DNA of 64,000 nucleotides, taken from the NCBI GenBank assembly GCA_964422615.1, contig CAYRBJ010000004.1, positions 1 to 64,000 on the forward strand, given 5' to 3'. The DNA is from DATLWN01 sp964422615 (lineage in GTDB: Bacteria > Pseudomonadota > Zetaproteobacteria > Mariprofundales > Mariprofundaceae). Position numbers and translations under genes: made by a program. Each line of letters starts with the position of its first letter. The first letter of the stretch is position 1. The notes below the pieces were generated by a model. It was not told the DNA's origin. It ran no database searches and saw only the letters and a list, made by a program, of their open reading frames with translations. Below, in pieces: positions 40,659 to 49,449 of the stretch.

Positions 40659-41927
40659 ATGAACATGTCCTTTATCGAGGAGACACAGCTGGCAGGAGGC
40701 CCTTTGGTGGCCACGCATGCCATGCCCGAGGCGCATACCGTGGCCCTCGGGTTCTTTGTCGATGTCGGCAGCCGGGACGAAAGGCCGGCCGAGGCCGGCA
40801 TCGCGCACGCACTGGAGCACATGCTGTTCAAGGGTACCGAAAGGCTCGATGCCATGGCATTGAACGAGCGGTTTGACCAGTTGGGCGGCACCGCCAATGC
40901 CTTCACGTCCCGCGAGCGTACCTGCTTCCATATTCATGTGATGCGTGAGGACTGGCCGGAGGCTTTGGAACTGCTTGCCGACATGCTGCGCCATCCGGCC
41001 CTGCCCGCGGACGAATGGCAGCGCGAGCGCGAGGTCATCTTTTCGGAGATGGCGATGGTCGAGGATGCACCGGACGAATGGGCCATGGAGCAGCATATGC
41101 TTGCACTGTTTCCGGGCACGGCGCTGGGCCGCTCGGTGCTGGGCGAACGCCAGAGCCTGGCGGCGGTGGGGCGAGATGATCTGGATCGCTTTCTGCGTAC
41201 CCATTACCGGCCACCACGGCTAATGGTGGCTGCCGCCGGCGGCATCACGCATGCGGAGCTGATCGAGGTCATGGACAGGATCGACTGGCCGACGGCCGTG
41301 GATGACCAGGCATCGCGCCCGCCCGCACATCTGGCATCCGGGGTGCAGTTGTTACCACGGGATTCCGGGCAGGCACACCTGGTACTGTCCTATCCGGGCA
41401 TCGCCGCCGCCTCCGGCGAACGGCCCGTGGCCTGGCTGGCCAACCAGCTGTTGGGTGGCGGCATGAGCTCGCACCTGTTCCGCGAGGTACGCGAGAAACG
41501 GGGGCTGGCCTATCACGTGGGTGCGCACCTGGCGCTGCTGTCCGATCTGGGCGTATGGACGGTGACCTGCGATACCGAACCGGAGCGCCTTGGCGAATGC
41601 ATCGACGTCATCGCCGGTACGCTGGCTTCATTCTCCGATTCGCTGACGGAGGACGAGCTGGCGCGGGCCAAGCGCCAGTTGCAGATCCAGATGCGCATGG
41701 GCATGGATTCGGTCGAGGGAATGATGCTGTACCTGGGCGGACGGCTGGATGAGGCGGTGCTGCTTCCCCCCGATGCATGGGCTCAGGCCGTGCAGCAGGT
41801 TTCGTTGGCCAAACTGCGGCAGTGGATTGGCACGCAGCTTTCGCATCGTCCGCTGTGGACGCTTGCCGGCCAGCAGGCCGCTTTGCGGCAGGCGGAGCGC
41901 AGCTTGCGCGCCGCAAATGCGCACTGA
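40659..41927 (+). CDS. M16-family zinc protease
   Basis: An ATG at 40659 (another at 40665) follows TTGGAG and gives 422 residues. The inverted zinc motif HxxEH is H50-A-L-E53-H54, within GIAHALEHMLFKGTE, and the second glutamate lies in the EREVIFSEMAMVEDAP segment. The C-terminal non-catalytic half has GGGMSSHLFREVREKRGLAYHV, the R/Y substrate element. Such proteins follow pnp in many proteobacteria and alphaproteobacterial relatives. There is no signal peptide, so it is probably cytoplasmic. Substrate unknown. Confidence 0.9.
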   Translation: MNMSFIEETQLAGGPLVATHAMPEAHTVALGFFVDVGSRDERPAEAGIAHALEHMLFKGTERLDAMALNERFDQLGGTANAFTSRERTCFHIHVMREDWPEALELLADMLRHPALPADEWQREREVIFSEMAMVEDAPDEWAMEQHMLALFPGTALGRSVLGERQSLAAVGRDDLDRFLRTHYRPPRLMVAAAGGITHAELIEVMDRIDWPTAVDDQASRPPAHLASGVQLLPRDSGQAHLVLSYPGIAAASGERPVAWLANQLLGGGMSSHLFREVREKRGLAYHVGAHLALLSDLGVWTVTCDTEPERLGECIDVIAGTLASFSDSLTEDELARAKRQLQIQMRMGMDSVEGMMLYLGGRLDEAVLLPPDAWAQAVQQVSLAKLRQWIGTQLSHRPLWTLAGQQAALRQAERSLRAANAH

Positions 41928-41939
41928 TAGGGTGATCGG

Positions 41940-42683
41940 ATGAGTTTCAGGCAAACCCTGCGCGAAGATGTACGTATGGCCTTCGAGCGCGATCCGGCGG
42001 CCCGTTCCACCTGGGAGGTGCTGGTCTGCTATCCGGGCCTGCATGCCGTGTGGTTCTACCGGTTCGGGCACTGGTTCTGGCGTCACCGCTGGTTTTTTGT
42101 CGGGCGCCTGGTGTCCCATATCGGGCGCTGGCTGACCGGCATCGAGATCCATCCCGGGGCGACGATCGGCCGCCGTTTCTTCATCGATCACGGCATGGGC
42201 GTGGTGATCGGCGAAACGGCCGAGATCGGTGATGATGTGACGCTGTACCACGGCGTGACCCTGGGCGGCACCACCTGGGAGAAGGCCAAACGGCATCCGA
42301 CGCTGCAGGATGGCGTCATTGTCGGAGCCGGGGCCAAGATTCTGGGACCGATCACCATCGGCGAGCACTCCCGCATCGGCAGCAATTCGGTGGTGCTGCG
42401 CGATGTGCCGGCGCATTCGACAGTGGTCGGTATTCCGGGCACGGTGGTCGGCAAGGCCGAGGCATTGGTGACCGCCGACGGACGCCTGAATCTGGATCAT
42501 CACCAGATGCCCAATCCCGTGGCCGAGGCGCTTAAGCATGTGGTGCAGATGGTCGATGACGTCAATGCGCGCGTGGATGCCATCCATCCGAAGCGCCAGA
42601 CGAATGCTTCGGACAAGAAGCTGGCCGCTGATATGGAGAAGGAACACAAGGAACTCGACCGCTTTCTCGGCAGCGATATCTAG
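41940..42683 (+). CDS. cysE: Serine O-acetyltransferase
   Basis: The 247-residue protein has an N-terminal helical part (LREDVRMAFERDPAARSTWEVLVCYPGLHAVWFYR) and a left-handed beta helix with hexapeptide repeats from IEIHPGATIG to VVGIPGTVVG. Catalytic histidine motifs are FIDHGMGVVIGETAEIG and YHGVTLGGT. It makes O-acetylserine, the substrate of the CysK encoded at 3173. A C-terminal extension after the barrel is charged and predicted coiled. It lies upstream of the iscR site, linking serine activation to cluster assembly genes. Confidence 0.94.
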   Translation: MSFRQTLREDVRMAFERDPAARSTWEVLVCYPGLHAVWFYRFGHWFWRHRWFFVGRLVSHIGRWLTGIEIHPGATIGRRFFIDHGMGVVIGETAEIGDDVTLYHGVTLGGTTWEKAKRHPTLQDGVIVGAGAKILGPITIGEHSRIGSNSVVLRDVPAHSTVVGIPGTVVGKAEALVTADGRLNLDHHQMPNPVAEALKHVVQMVDDVNARVDAIHPKRQTNASDKKLAADMEKEHKELDRFLGSDI

Positions 42684-42695
42684 CGATTATCCCTA

Positions 42696-42720
42696 ATACT
42701 TGACTAAAAAAGTATAGTAT
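42696..42720 (+). promoter_or_regulatory. IscR type 1 binding site upstream of iscR
   Basis: The 25-base stretch runs ATACTTGACT, AAAAAA, GTATAGTAT. It agrees with the type 1 Isc-box pattern (ATA-SYY-GACTR-WWW-YAGTC-RRS-TAT) at most positions, with departures in the right half. A TTGACT -35 element (42700-42705) is embedded in it. Autoregulation of the operon by cluster-bound IscR is expected. Confidence 0.7.
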
Positions 42721-42763
42721 ATGACCATAGGCCCAAGTGGGGTTTTTCCCACGGGAGGTATTC

Positions 42764-43282
42764 ATGCGTTTGACCAGTAAAGGACGATATGCCGTGTCAG
42801 CCATGGTGGATCTGGCCCTTCATCAGCAGGAAGGCCCGGTGACGCTGGCGGCTATCGCCGAACGACAATTCATTTCCCTGTCCTATCTCGAACAGCTTTT
42901 TCGCCGCCTGCGCGAGGGAAAGCTGGTGCGCTCCGTGCGTGGACCGGGTGGCGGATATCTTCTCAACGACAATCCTGCCAACATCTCCGTCGCGGACGTG
43001 ATCCGGGCGGTCGATGAAGAGGTCAAGGCGACCAAATGCGTCAATGCCATGCGCGGTTGCCATCGCGGTAACCGCTGTTCCACCCACAATCTGTGGGCGG
43101 CGCTCGGCAAACATATCTACCGCTTCCTCGATGTAGTGACCATCCAGCAGGTGTGTGAAAAGAACGTGCGCCTGGATGCGATCGACCTGCCTCCGGTTGA
43201 GAACTACCTTGTTGAGGATGAGGATGAAAGGCAGGAAATACCGATGACCATGGAGCCGAGGTTTGCGTCAACGGTATCTTGA
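42764..43282 (+). CDS. iscR: Iron-sulfur cluster regulator IscR (Rrf2 family)
   Basis: The ATG at 42764 follows GGGAGGT and gives 172 residues. The N-terminal winged helix is MRLTSKGRYAVSAMVDLALHQ with ISLSYLEQLFRRLREGKLVRSVRGPGGGY. Cluster ligands are in KCVNAMRGCHRGNRCSTH: spacing is C-x6-C-x5-C, one residue longer than the C-x5-C-x5-C of E. coli IscR, followed by the expected histidine. A small hairpin GTGGG/CCCAC (42737-42752) sits just before the ribosome binding site. The end overlaps the desulfurase gene by 20 bases. Confidence 0.93.
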   Translation: MRLTSKGRYAVSAMVDLALHQQEGPVTLAAIAERQFISLSYLEQLFRRLREGKLVRSVRGPGGGYLLNDNPANISVADVIRAVDEEVKATKCVNAMRGCHRGNRCSTHNLWAALGKHIYRFLDVVTIQQVCEKNVRLDAIDLPPVENYLVEDEDERQEIPMTMEPRFASTVS

Positions 43283-44402
43283 CTGCAACGCCACCTGTGC
43301 CGCGACCGACGCGGCGCTTGCGGCTGTCATGCAGGCCAGCCACGAGGCGTTCGGCAACCCGTCCAGCCTGCATTGGGCCGGCCGCGCCGCTCGCCGCGTG
43401 CTTGACGATGCGCGCGATACCCTGGCGGCGCATATCGGGACCGAGCCCGGAGCGGTGGTGTTTACATCCGGCGGTACCGAAGCCAACAACATGGCGATCT
43501 TTGGTACCCTGGCGGGTCAAAGCCCCGGGCGCATCGTCACCACGGCCATCGAGCATCCATCGGTGCTGCGCCCACTGGAACGCTTCGCGCAGCAGGGATG
43601 GGAACTGGTGCGTGTGCGGCCGGAACGGGATGGTGTGGTGGCAGCCGAGGCCATGCGCGAGGCGATCGACGGTGATACGCGCCTGGTATGCACGATGGCG
43701 GCCAACAACGAGACCGGAGTGATCCAGCCGGTGGCGCAAATCAGCCAGCATTGCCGCGCCATGCGCGTCCCGATGCTGGTGGATGCGGTGCAGGCCCTCG
43801 GCAAGATGCCCTTGGATTTGCGGGAATGGGATGCCGATTTCGTGGCGCTGTCCGCGCACAAGATCGGCGGGCCGAAGGGCGTGGGCGCACTGGTCGTGCG
43901 ACGCGGGCAGACGCTGCAGGAATTGGCACCGGGCGGTGGCCAGGAGCGCAAGCGGCGCTCAGGTACCGAGAACGTGCCGGGAATCGCCGGCTTCGCCGCT
44001 GCGATCGGGCAGGTTGATTTCGAATCGATGCGCCCACTGCGCGATATGTTTGAACAGCGGTTGCTCGCCTCGTTTCCCGATGCGCACGTGTTCGCATCCA
44101 CGGCAACGCGCCTGCCGAATACCAGCATGGTGCACATGCCGGGTATGGACGGCGAAACGCTGCTGATGCAGCTGGACCTGGCCGGTTTCGCGGTCGCTAG
44201 CGGTTCCGCCTGTTCGTCCGGAAAGCGCGAGCCCTCGCATGTGCTGCTGGCGATGGGGGCGTCGCAGGAAGAGGCGAGAAGCAGCCTGCGCCTCAGTTTT
44301 GGCCCCGGCAACACCATTGAGGATGTGCAGGCGCTGATCGAGGCACTGCAGGCATCGTACGGCCGGCTGCGGGCTATGGCCGGCATGCGGCGTACAGCCT
44401 GA
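43263..44402 (+). CDS. iscS: Cysteine desulfurase (IscS/NifS type)
   Basis: The frame opens at a TTG (43263) overlapping iscR by 20 bases; the first residues MRQRYLDCNATCAA match the RxYLDxNATTP start of the family. PLP elements are TSGGTEANN, ANNETGVIQP, DAVQALGK and the lysine in SAHKIGGPKG. The reactive cysteine is in ASGSACSSGKREPSHVL. It supplies persulfide sulfur for clusters and other carriers. At 379 residues it is shorter than IscS of E. coli (404) and nearer NifS-like forms. No iscU follows. Confidence 0.92.
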   Translation: MRQRYLDCNATCAATDAALAAVMQASHEAFGNPSSLHWAGRAARRVLDDARDTLAAHIGTEPGAVVFTSGGTEANNMAIFGTLAGQSPGRIVTTAIEHPSVLRPLERFAQQGWELVRVRPERDGVVAAEAMREAIDGDTRLVCTMAANNETGVIQPVAQISQHCRAMRVPMLVDAVQALGKMPLDLREWDADFVALSAHKIGGPKGVGALVVRRGQTLQELAPGGGQERKRRSGTENVPGIAGFAAAIGQVDFESMRPLRDMFEQRLLASFPDAHVFASTATRLPNTSMVHMPGMDGETLLMQLDLAGFAVASGSACSSGKREPSHVLLAMGASQEEARSSLRLSFGPGNTIEDVQALIEALQASYGRLRAMAGMRRTA

Positions 44403-44436
44403 GCATGTATCAATGACTGGGATGAGAGGTATGCCG

Positions 44437-44778
44437 ATGGTTCCCGATATCGAATTCACCGAAGCCGCGCGTGCCCAGGCGCGGAAGGTGCTGCGCCAGG
44501 AGCAGGGCGATGGTGCCGAGGGCGGTATCCGCCTCAGTGTGCGTCGTGCCGGCTGTTCCGGCTATGAGTACGTAATGGCCTGTGCCCCGTTGCCGGAAGC
44601 GGGGGATCTGGTGCGGCATTTCGACGGTTTTGACCTGTATGTGGACAACGAGTCCTATGCCGAGGCCCTGCAGGGTGTCAGGGTCGATTTCCAGCAGGAT
44701 ATGCTGTCCTCGGCCTTCGTATTCATCAATCCTAACAAGAAGGGCGAGTGCGGCTGCGGGATGTCGTTTACCCTCTGA
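44437..44778 (+). CDS. iscA: IscA/HesB-family iron-sulfur carrier
   Basis: I choose the ATG at 44437, correctly spaced from GAGAGG; ATGs at 44413 and 44431 are less well placed. The 113-residue A-type carrier has the three conserved cysteines: one in VRRAGCSGYEY and two in GECGCGMSF. It delivers clusters to apoproteins. It lies 34 bases after the desulfurase gene and completes a short iscR-iscS-iscA operon without iscU, hscA, hscB or fdx. Confidence 0.9.
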   Translation: MVPDIEFTEAARAQARKVLRQEQGDGAEGGIRLSVRRAGCSGYEYVMACAPLPEAGDLVRHFDGFDLYVDNESYAEALQGVRVDFQQDMLSSAFVFINPNKKGECGCGMSFTL

Positions 44779-44844
44779 TTCCACCATCGACTTTTGCCGG
44801 CATGCCGGCCATGCTTTCCACGGGCTATGCCCAGGGGGGAATCC

Positions 44845-45378
44845 ATGCCATACGTCCTGTTGTCTATTTCAGGCCACGATCGTCCCGGCATCGTCCGCGA
44901 TGTGGCCGAGGCGCTGCTGCATCTGGATGCCAACATCGAGGACTCGTCGATGACGGCACTGCGCGGGCGCTTCGCGATGATGCTGATCGTCCGCATGCCC
45001 GAGCAGGCCAGCCTCGGCGGGCTGAAGGGGGCGCTGGCCGAACTGGAACAGCGCACCAATCTCACCATCCAGTCCCAGCCCATCAGTGATCAGGAGGCGC
45101 AGGCCGAGTCCATCGAACCGGATTGCGTGGTGACGGTGCATGGCGCCGATCGCGTGGGCATCGTACATGCTGTCACCGAGGCGGTTGCCGGCTGCGGGGC
45201 CTCGGTGGTCGACCTGTCCACGCGGGCACATGGCTCGGGGGACCAAGCCGTGTACATGATGGCGCTGGAGGTGAATACGGGAACGCGGGGTGATGAGATG
45301 CGTGATGCGCTTGCAGCCGTGGCCTCGCGGCTGGGTGTGGATATCGCCGTACACGACATCGACGAAGCGGTACTCTGA
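44845..45378 (+). CDS. Double ACT-domain regulator, GcvR-like
   Basis: The ATG at 44845 follows AGGGGGGA. The 177-residue protein is two ACT domains: YVLLSISGHDRPGIVRDVAEAL (about 3-80) and CVVTVHGADRVGIVHAVTEAV (about 93-175). The arrangement matches glycine cleavage system regulators of the GcvR type and similar amino-acid sensors. No DNA-binding domain is present. It may bind glycine or another amino acid; the ligand cannot be read from sequence. It sits between iscA and def on the same strand. Confidence 0.85.
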   Translation: MPYVLLSISGHDRPGIVRDVAEALLHLDANIEDSSMTALRGRFAMMLIVRMPEQASLGGLKGALAELEQRTNLTIQSQPISDQEAQAESIEPDCVVTVHGADRVGIVHAVTEAVAGCGASVVDLSTRAHGSGDQAVYMMALEVNTGTRGDEMRDALAAVASRLGVDIAVHDIDEAVL

Positions 45379-45381
45379 CGC

Positions 45382-45879
45382 TTGCCGTCTCCCGTGCTGA
45401 CCTTGCCCGACCCAAGGCTCAGGATGCGCTCGCAGCCGGTGCGAAAGTTTTCCGGCGATTTCCCGAACAGGCTTGATGAACTGGAGCAGGCGATGCGGGC
45501 CGGACCGGGCGGGGTGGGGATCGCCGCACCCCAGATCGCTTGGCCGGTGCGGGCGGTGATCATCGACTGCCGCTCATCCCGCAGGCCATGCCGCAACCAC
45601 GGGTTGCTGCGTCTGATCAATCCCGAGATCGAGTTGGGTGGAAAGCAGGTGCTGGGGCGGGAGGGCTGCCTGTCGGTGCCGGACTGGGTGGGCATGGTGC
45701 CGCGTGCCACCGAAATCTCCGTCCGTTATCAGGATGCATCGGGAAGCCGGCAGCAGCTGCAGGCCTCGGGATTCGAGGCTCGGGTCATCCAGCACGAGGT
45801 CGATCACCTGGACGGCATCCTGTTCATCGACCGTGTGGTGTCGGTGCACGACCTGATCCGCAGACCTCCAACCGACTGA
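45382..45879 (+). CDS. def: Peptide deformylase
   Basis: The best start is a TTG at 45382, three bases after the preceding stop, without a clear ribosome binding site. The 165-residue enzyme has all three motifs: GVGIAAPQ (44-51), EGCLS (C96) and QHEVDHLDG (H138, E139, H142), so metal ligands and catalytic glutamate are intact. It removes the formyl group from new proteins. The insertion DCRSSRRPCRNHG in the middle is longer than in E. coli. It converges on the minus-strand operon ending at 45886. Confidence 0.92.
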   Translation: MPSPVLTLPDPRLRMRSQPVRKFSGDFPNRLDELEQAMRAGPGGVGIAAPQIAWPVRAVIIDCRSSRRPCRNHGLLRLINPEIELGGKQVLGREGCLSVPDWVGMVPRATEISVRYQDASGSRQQLQASGFEARVIQHEVDHLDGILFIDRVVSVHDLIRRPPTD

Positions 45880-45885
45880 TCCAGC

Positions 45886-46989
45886 CTATTTTTCCTGCGG
45901 ATTCCGGTTGAGCCTGTTGATCACCTGTATGGTGCCTGTCAGCGCGTGGCTGGACTCGTGCAGCATCACAGCGAGCAGGGGGGGATGGGCATCCAGGGCC
46001 TGACGGAAGATGTCGACCGGCAGGCTCAGCACCACGCATTCTTCCATGGCGACGATGGAGGTCAGGAAGGTGTCGGAGCCGAGTACGGAACCGGTCATCA
46101 GGGCCGCCTCGTTGGCGATCATCCGCCCCGGTTTCAGGGAGTCGAACAGGTGGCTGTTGCCATCCTTGTCGTCGGTCATCCGCCGGGCCATGCCGGAGAC
46201 CAAAAAGCCGACCTCGCGAATGGGCGAGCCCGCTTCGGCGATCAGTTCGAACATCTTGTACCGGTTGATTTGCGCCCGTTCCGCCATGATGCGGCGCAAT
46301 GTGACCGGTACGGTGGCCATGATGGGCATGCTGCTGAGCATCAGCATACGCTGGCGAACATGGTGCTCGTTGCGCATCGACACCTCGATTTCCGGGTGAT
46401 CGAGGAACAGGCGGGTGACCATTCTCGGGGTGAACCGGATCAGGGTGGAATCGCTGTTGGCCATGATATCGGCATTGCGCGGGGTGCCATCGAGCATCGC
46501 AGACTCGCCGACCGTCTGGTTCTGACGGAGGATATCGATCAGCATCGCCTGTTTTTCATCCGCGTCGGGAAGCCAGATCGACAGCTCGCCTCGTTCGAGC
46601 ACGTACACATGCTCGTCGGTTTCCCCCTGGCGCATCAGATAGCTTCCCTCGCTGACCTCGATCTGCGTCGGGCGCTCGCCGAACCGTGACCAGTGCCTGT
46701 TTCCGATATAGGGAAACAACGGACTGATGGTAACCGGCATCTGCGCCTCATCCGGAACGCCAATCAGCTTCTGCAGCTGTTCGAGCGCCTGCGCGTCATC
46801 TGCCCTGTCGAGTTGCTCGAAGCGCTTGCGCAGTTTGTCGAGCACCATCTTGGCCTTGATATCCTGCCCCAACTGCAGCAACAGCTCCGCATACCGGCGC
46901 GGGTAACGCGTATCCTCCGGGTACATCAGGGTCAGCTGCTGGTAGAGCACCGCCTTGTGCGACAGCCCCTTGTCGCCAGGTTCATTCAT
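45886..46989 (-). CDS. Protein with TPR-like N-terminus and tandem cyclic-nucleotide-binding-type domains (paralogue 2)
   Basis: The start at 46989 gives MNEPGDKGL and overlaps the upstream gene by eight bases; an upstream frame to 47040 is not needed. Of 367 residues the first 90 are helical with a YPRRYAELLLQLGQDIKAKMVL repeat-like pattern. The first cNBD (about 105-225) has VGESAMLDGTPRNAD, close to a phosphate-binding cassette. The second (about 230-355) has lost that cassette. No output domain follows. It is a clear paralogue of the next gene and the last gene of a four-gene operon. Ligand unknown. Confidence 0.8.
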   Translation of the reverse strand: MNEPGDKGLSHKAVLYQQLTLMYPEDTRYPRRYAELLLQLGQDIKAKMVLDKLRKRFEQLDRADDAQALEQLQKLIGVPDEAQMPVTISPLFPYIGNRHWSRFGERPTQIEVSEGSYLMRQGETDEHVYVLERGELSIWLPDADEKQAMLIDILRQNQTVGESAMLDGTPRNADIMANSDSTLIRFTPRMVTRLFLDHPEIEVSMRNEHHVRQRMLMLSSMPIMATVPVTLRRIMAERAQINRYKMFELIAEAGSPIREVGFLVSGMARRMTDDKDGNSHLFDSLKPGRMIANEAALMTGSVLGSDTFLTSIVAMEECVVLSLPVDIFRQALDAHPPLLAVMLHESSHALTGTIQVINRLNRNPQEK

Positions 46990-48076
46990 GGTTGCTGCGA
47001 ACGACCTTGCGCATGAAGCGCGCGCGCTGTGCCTCCGCATGCCGGAACAGGTCCTCCCGCAGGGGCGGATACGCTTCGACTACATTCTTGAATGCCGCGT
47101 ACGGGATATGCGCCATCGATACCTGTTCCAGGGCCATCAGGTCGGCCGGGCATGAGGCCTTGAACAGGGCCGAGGTGTCACCGACCAGTTCACCTATGGG
47201 CAGCGATTCCAGCTCGATGTACTTGCCGGTGTCCCTGCGCATGACATAGGAGGCCTTGCCGCGCAGCAACATGTCCACTTCCGTTAATTCCTCGCCGGCG
47301 TAGTGGATCATGGATTTGTTCAAATAGTGTTTGATGCGCGCCTCGCCGGCCAGATGCTGGCGCATGTGCATGGGGATGTCGCGCAGCACGCCGTTGATGG
47401 AAATCAGGGCGGTCATGTGGCGCAACTCGGCCGTTATCTCGAGCTCCTGTTGCAGATGGGGATGATTGAGGAGGAATTCGAGGGATTTTTTGCGTGGGAT
47501 CTCGAGAATGACGCTGTCCTTGTTGGCCACGACATCGGCGCCGCGCGGTCCGGGATTGAGGAATGCGCCTTCCCCGAAGACGTCGCCAGCCTCGATCAGG
47601 TTCAGCATGATGGCGCGGCCACGTTCGTCCTTCTTGAATATGGCCGCCTCGCCCTTGATGACGATGAAAAGCGTATCCCCGAATTCCCCCTCGCGGCAGA
47701 TATGGTGTCCCTCACGCACCTTGCGCTGATTGGTCAGCGCCCATAAGCGGCCGAGATTGCCCTCGATGATCTGCATCATCGGGTTCTCCGCCGTTTCCTG
47801 GGTGGCGATCACCTTGCCGATCACCGGGAACTCCCGGATCAGGGCGCGTGCCTTATCGTCCTGGTGTTGGTCGGTCAGCAACTGGTGCAGGCGGCGCAGT
47901 ACTTCGGTGGCGGTGGTGGCCCGCTTGGCTTCGAGCAAAAGCTCCGCGTACTTGCGCAGATAGGAGGGGTTGTCCGGATAGATCTTAACCAGATCCGCAT
48001 AGACATCGAGCGGGTCATCGCCGCCGTTGTTCTGCGGAGGCATCGGGATCGGAAGGGGTGTCTCATCGATGGCCAT
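46982..48076 (-). CDS. Protein with TPR-like N-terminus and tandem cyclic-nucleotide-binding-type domains (paralogue 1)
   Basis: Start ATG overlaps the stop of the HD-GYP-like gene by one base (TGATG). The 364-residue protein begins with a proline-rich tail, then helical YPDNPSYLRKYAELLLEAKRAT repeats, then a cNBD (about 108-230) with EGEFGDTLFIVIKGEAAIF and the cassette FGEGAFLNPGPRGAD, then a second degenerate cNBD with GELVGDTSALFKASCPAD. The aspartate after PRxA replaces the threonine or serine of classical cAMP sites. It may bind a cyclic nucleotide or act as a scaffold. Confidence 0.82.
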   Translation of the reverse strand: MAIDETPLPIPMPPQNNGGDDPLDVYADLVKIYPDNPSYLRKYAELLLEAKRATTATEVLRRLHQLLTDQHQDDKARALIREFPVIGKVIATQETAENPMMQIIEGNLGRLWALTNQRKVREGHHICREGEFGDTLFIVIKGEAAIFKKDERGRAIMLNLIEAGDVFGEGAFLNPGPRGADVVANKDSVILEIPRKKSLEFLLNHPHLQQELEITAELRHMTALISINGVLRDIPMHMRQHLAGEARIKHYLNKSMIHYAGEELTEVDMLLRGKASYVMRRDTGKYIELESLPIGELVGDTSALFKASCPADLMALEQVSMAHIPYAAFKNVVEAYPPLREDLFRHAEAQRARFMRKVVRSNHE

Positions 48077-49449
48077 CAGACATTCTCCTCTGCCTGTTTC
48101 AGGGTTGCCAGCCCCGCCGCATTCATGCAGCGCTGTACCATCAGGTTCGGCTGTTCGCGCAGGTCGACCTCGCGTGGCTGGATGCGGTTGCCATGGCGGT
48201 CCATGGTCAGGTAAACCCTGGGCCGCAGGGGCAGGCGGGGCTGGACGCGGATTACCTGGCCGACCTCTCCCGAGTTAAGTTGCACATAGGTACCGACAGG
48301 ATACAGGGATACGGATTCGATCAGTGCCTTCAGGATCGACGGGTCGAACGCGTCCTTGTACTTGTTGACCAGTTTGCGGATGGCATCTCTCGGAAGCAGA
48401 CGCTCCCGGTAGGTGCGGACATGCACCAGCGCCTCGAACATCGATAGCAGGCCGACGATCCTGGCGCTGAGTGCGATATTGCTGCCGGAAAGCCCCAACG
48501 GGCCGCTGCCGTCGTAGCGCTCCTGGGCCTGCTGGGCGGCGAGCAGCAATACGGGATCGGTGACGCCGCATTGCTTCAGGTATTCGAGGCTTTTTCCGGG
48601 AGTCTTGCGGATCAGCGCCCGCTCGACATCGCTCAGGGTGCTTTCCTTCAGGCGGGTATCCACCAGGATCAGGGCCATGCCGATATTGTGCAGCATGGAT
48701 GCGGCCGTATAGCGCGTGATCTCCGCCGGTTCCATATGCATCTGCATGCAAACCTTGATGCCATAGAGCATCATCATCACGGCCTTTTCCAGCAGATCAC
48801 CAATGGTGGCGTGGCGATCGCGGAATTCGTCGATATGGTTCGAGATCTCCAGTTCGAGGCCGTTCAACCGTTCGCTGTCTGTGTAGACTGACTCGGTGAA
48901 CCGGTCCAGATGCATCAGCAGGGGAGACAGATCCGAGGCCTTGTTGTGCCCGGCATCCTCGTAAATCCGCAACAGCGTAGCCGTGCATTCCGACAGCCAG
49001 GCCGCCTGGGTGTTGTTGTTTGTTTCCTGCATGGTCATTTCCGGCAGCAGCGGCTGGTCGGGCGTTTCCTCCGCCAGGTGCGAAACAGGCCCGAAGTTTT
49101 CCCCTTCCGTGCTGTCGGAGGCAGGCTGTGCGGATTCTTCCTGCAGTTCGGCATCGGCGATTTCGGGGGGCAGGGGTTCGGCGTCGTCGGCCTCGTTCCT
49201 GGCCTGCTGGGCCCGCAGCATGTCGATGTGGGTGCCGGAAGGCGCAGGCTGCTGCTGCGGCGTCTGCTGCCCGGTATCGGACAACTCATCCGCCAGGGGA
49301 GCGGAGGCAGAATCCGGCGATAGCGCCGATTCCTCTTGCAACCCGGCATCGGATATCCCGGGAGCCGGCTCCCGGTTCGGCGGCGTCTGCTGCCCGCTGG
49401 CCTCTCGCTTGGCACGCTGGGCACGCAGCATGTCAATGTACGTGCTCAT
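48076..49449 (-). CDS. Degenerate HD-GYP-domain protein with duplicated N-terminal motif
   Basis: The ATG overlaps the upstream ATPase stop by four bases. Of 457 residues the first 150 are low complexity and hold two copies of an IDMLRAQxAxxEA motif (near 5 and 74), each followed by an AxLQEES motif. The C-terminal 300 residues follow the HD-GYP fold, but the metal motifs are altered: HD is HN (MLHNIGMALILVD), HHE is AQE (AQQAQERYDGSG) and GYP is GPL. Cyclic-di-GMP hydrolysis is therefore doubtful; a binding or structural role is more likely. The C-terminal tail resembles PilZ-like barrels (SGEVGQVIRV). Confidence 0.82.
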   Translation of the reverse strand: MSTYIDMLRAQRAKREASGQQTPPNREPAPGISDAGLQEESALSPDSASAPLADELSDTGQQTPQQQPAPSGTHIDMLRAQQARNEADDAEPLPPEIADAELQEESAQPASDSTEGENFGPVSHLAEETPDQPLLPEMTMQETNNNTQAAWLSECTATLLRIYEDAGHNKASDLSPLLMHLDRFTESVYTDSERLNGLELEISNHIDEFRDRHATIGDLLEKAVMMMLYGIKVCMQMHMEPAEITRYTAASMLHNIGMALILVDTRLKESTLSDVERALIRKTPGKSLEYLKQCGVTDPVLLLAAQQAQERYDGSGPLGLSGSNIALSARIVGLLSMFEALVHVRTYRERLLPRDAIRKLVNKYKDAFDPSILKALIESVSLYPVGTYVQLNSGEVGQVIRVQPRLPLRPRVYLTMDRHGNRIQPREVDLREQPNLMVQRCMNAAGLATLKQAEENV

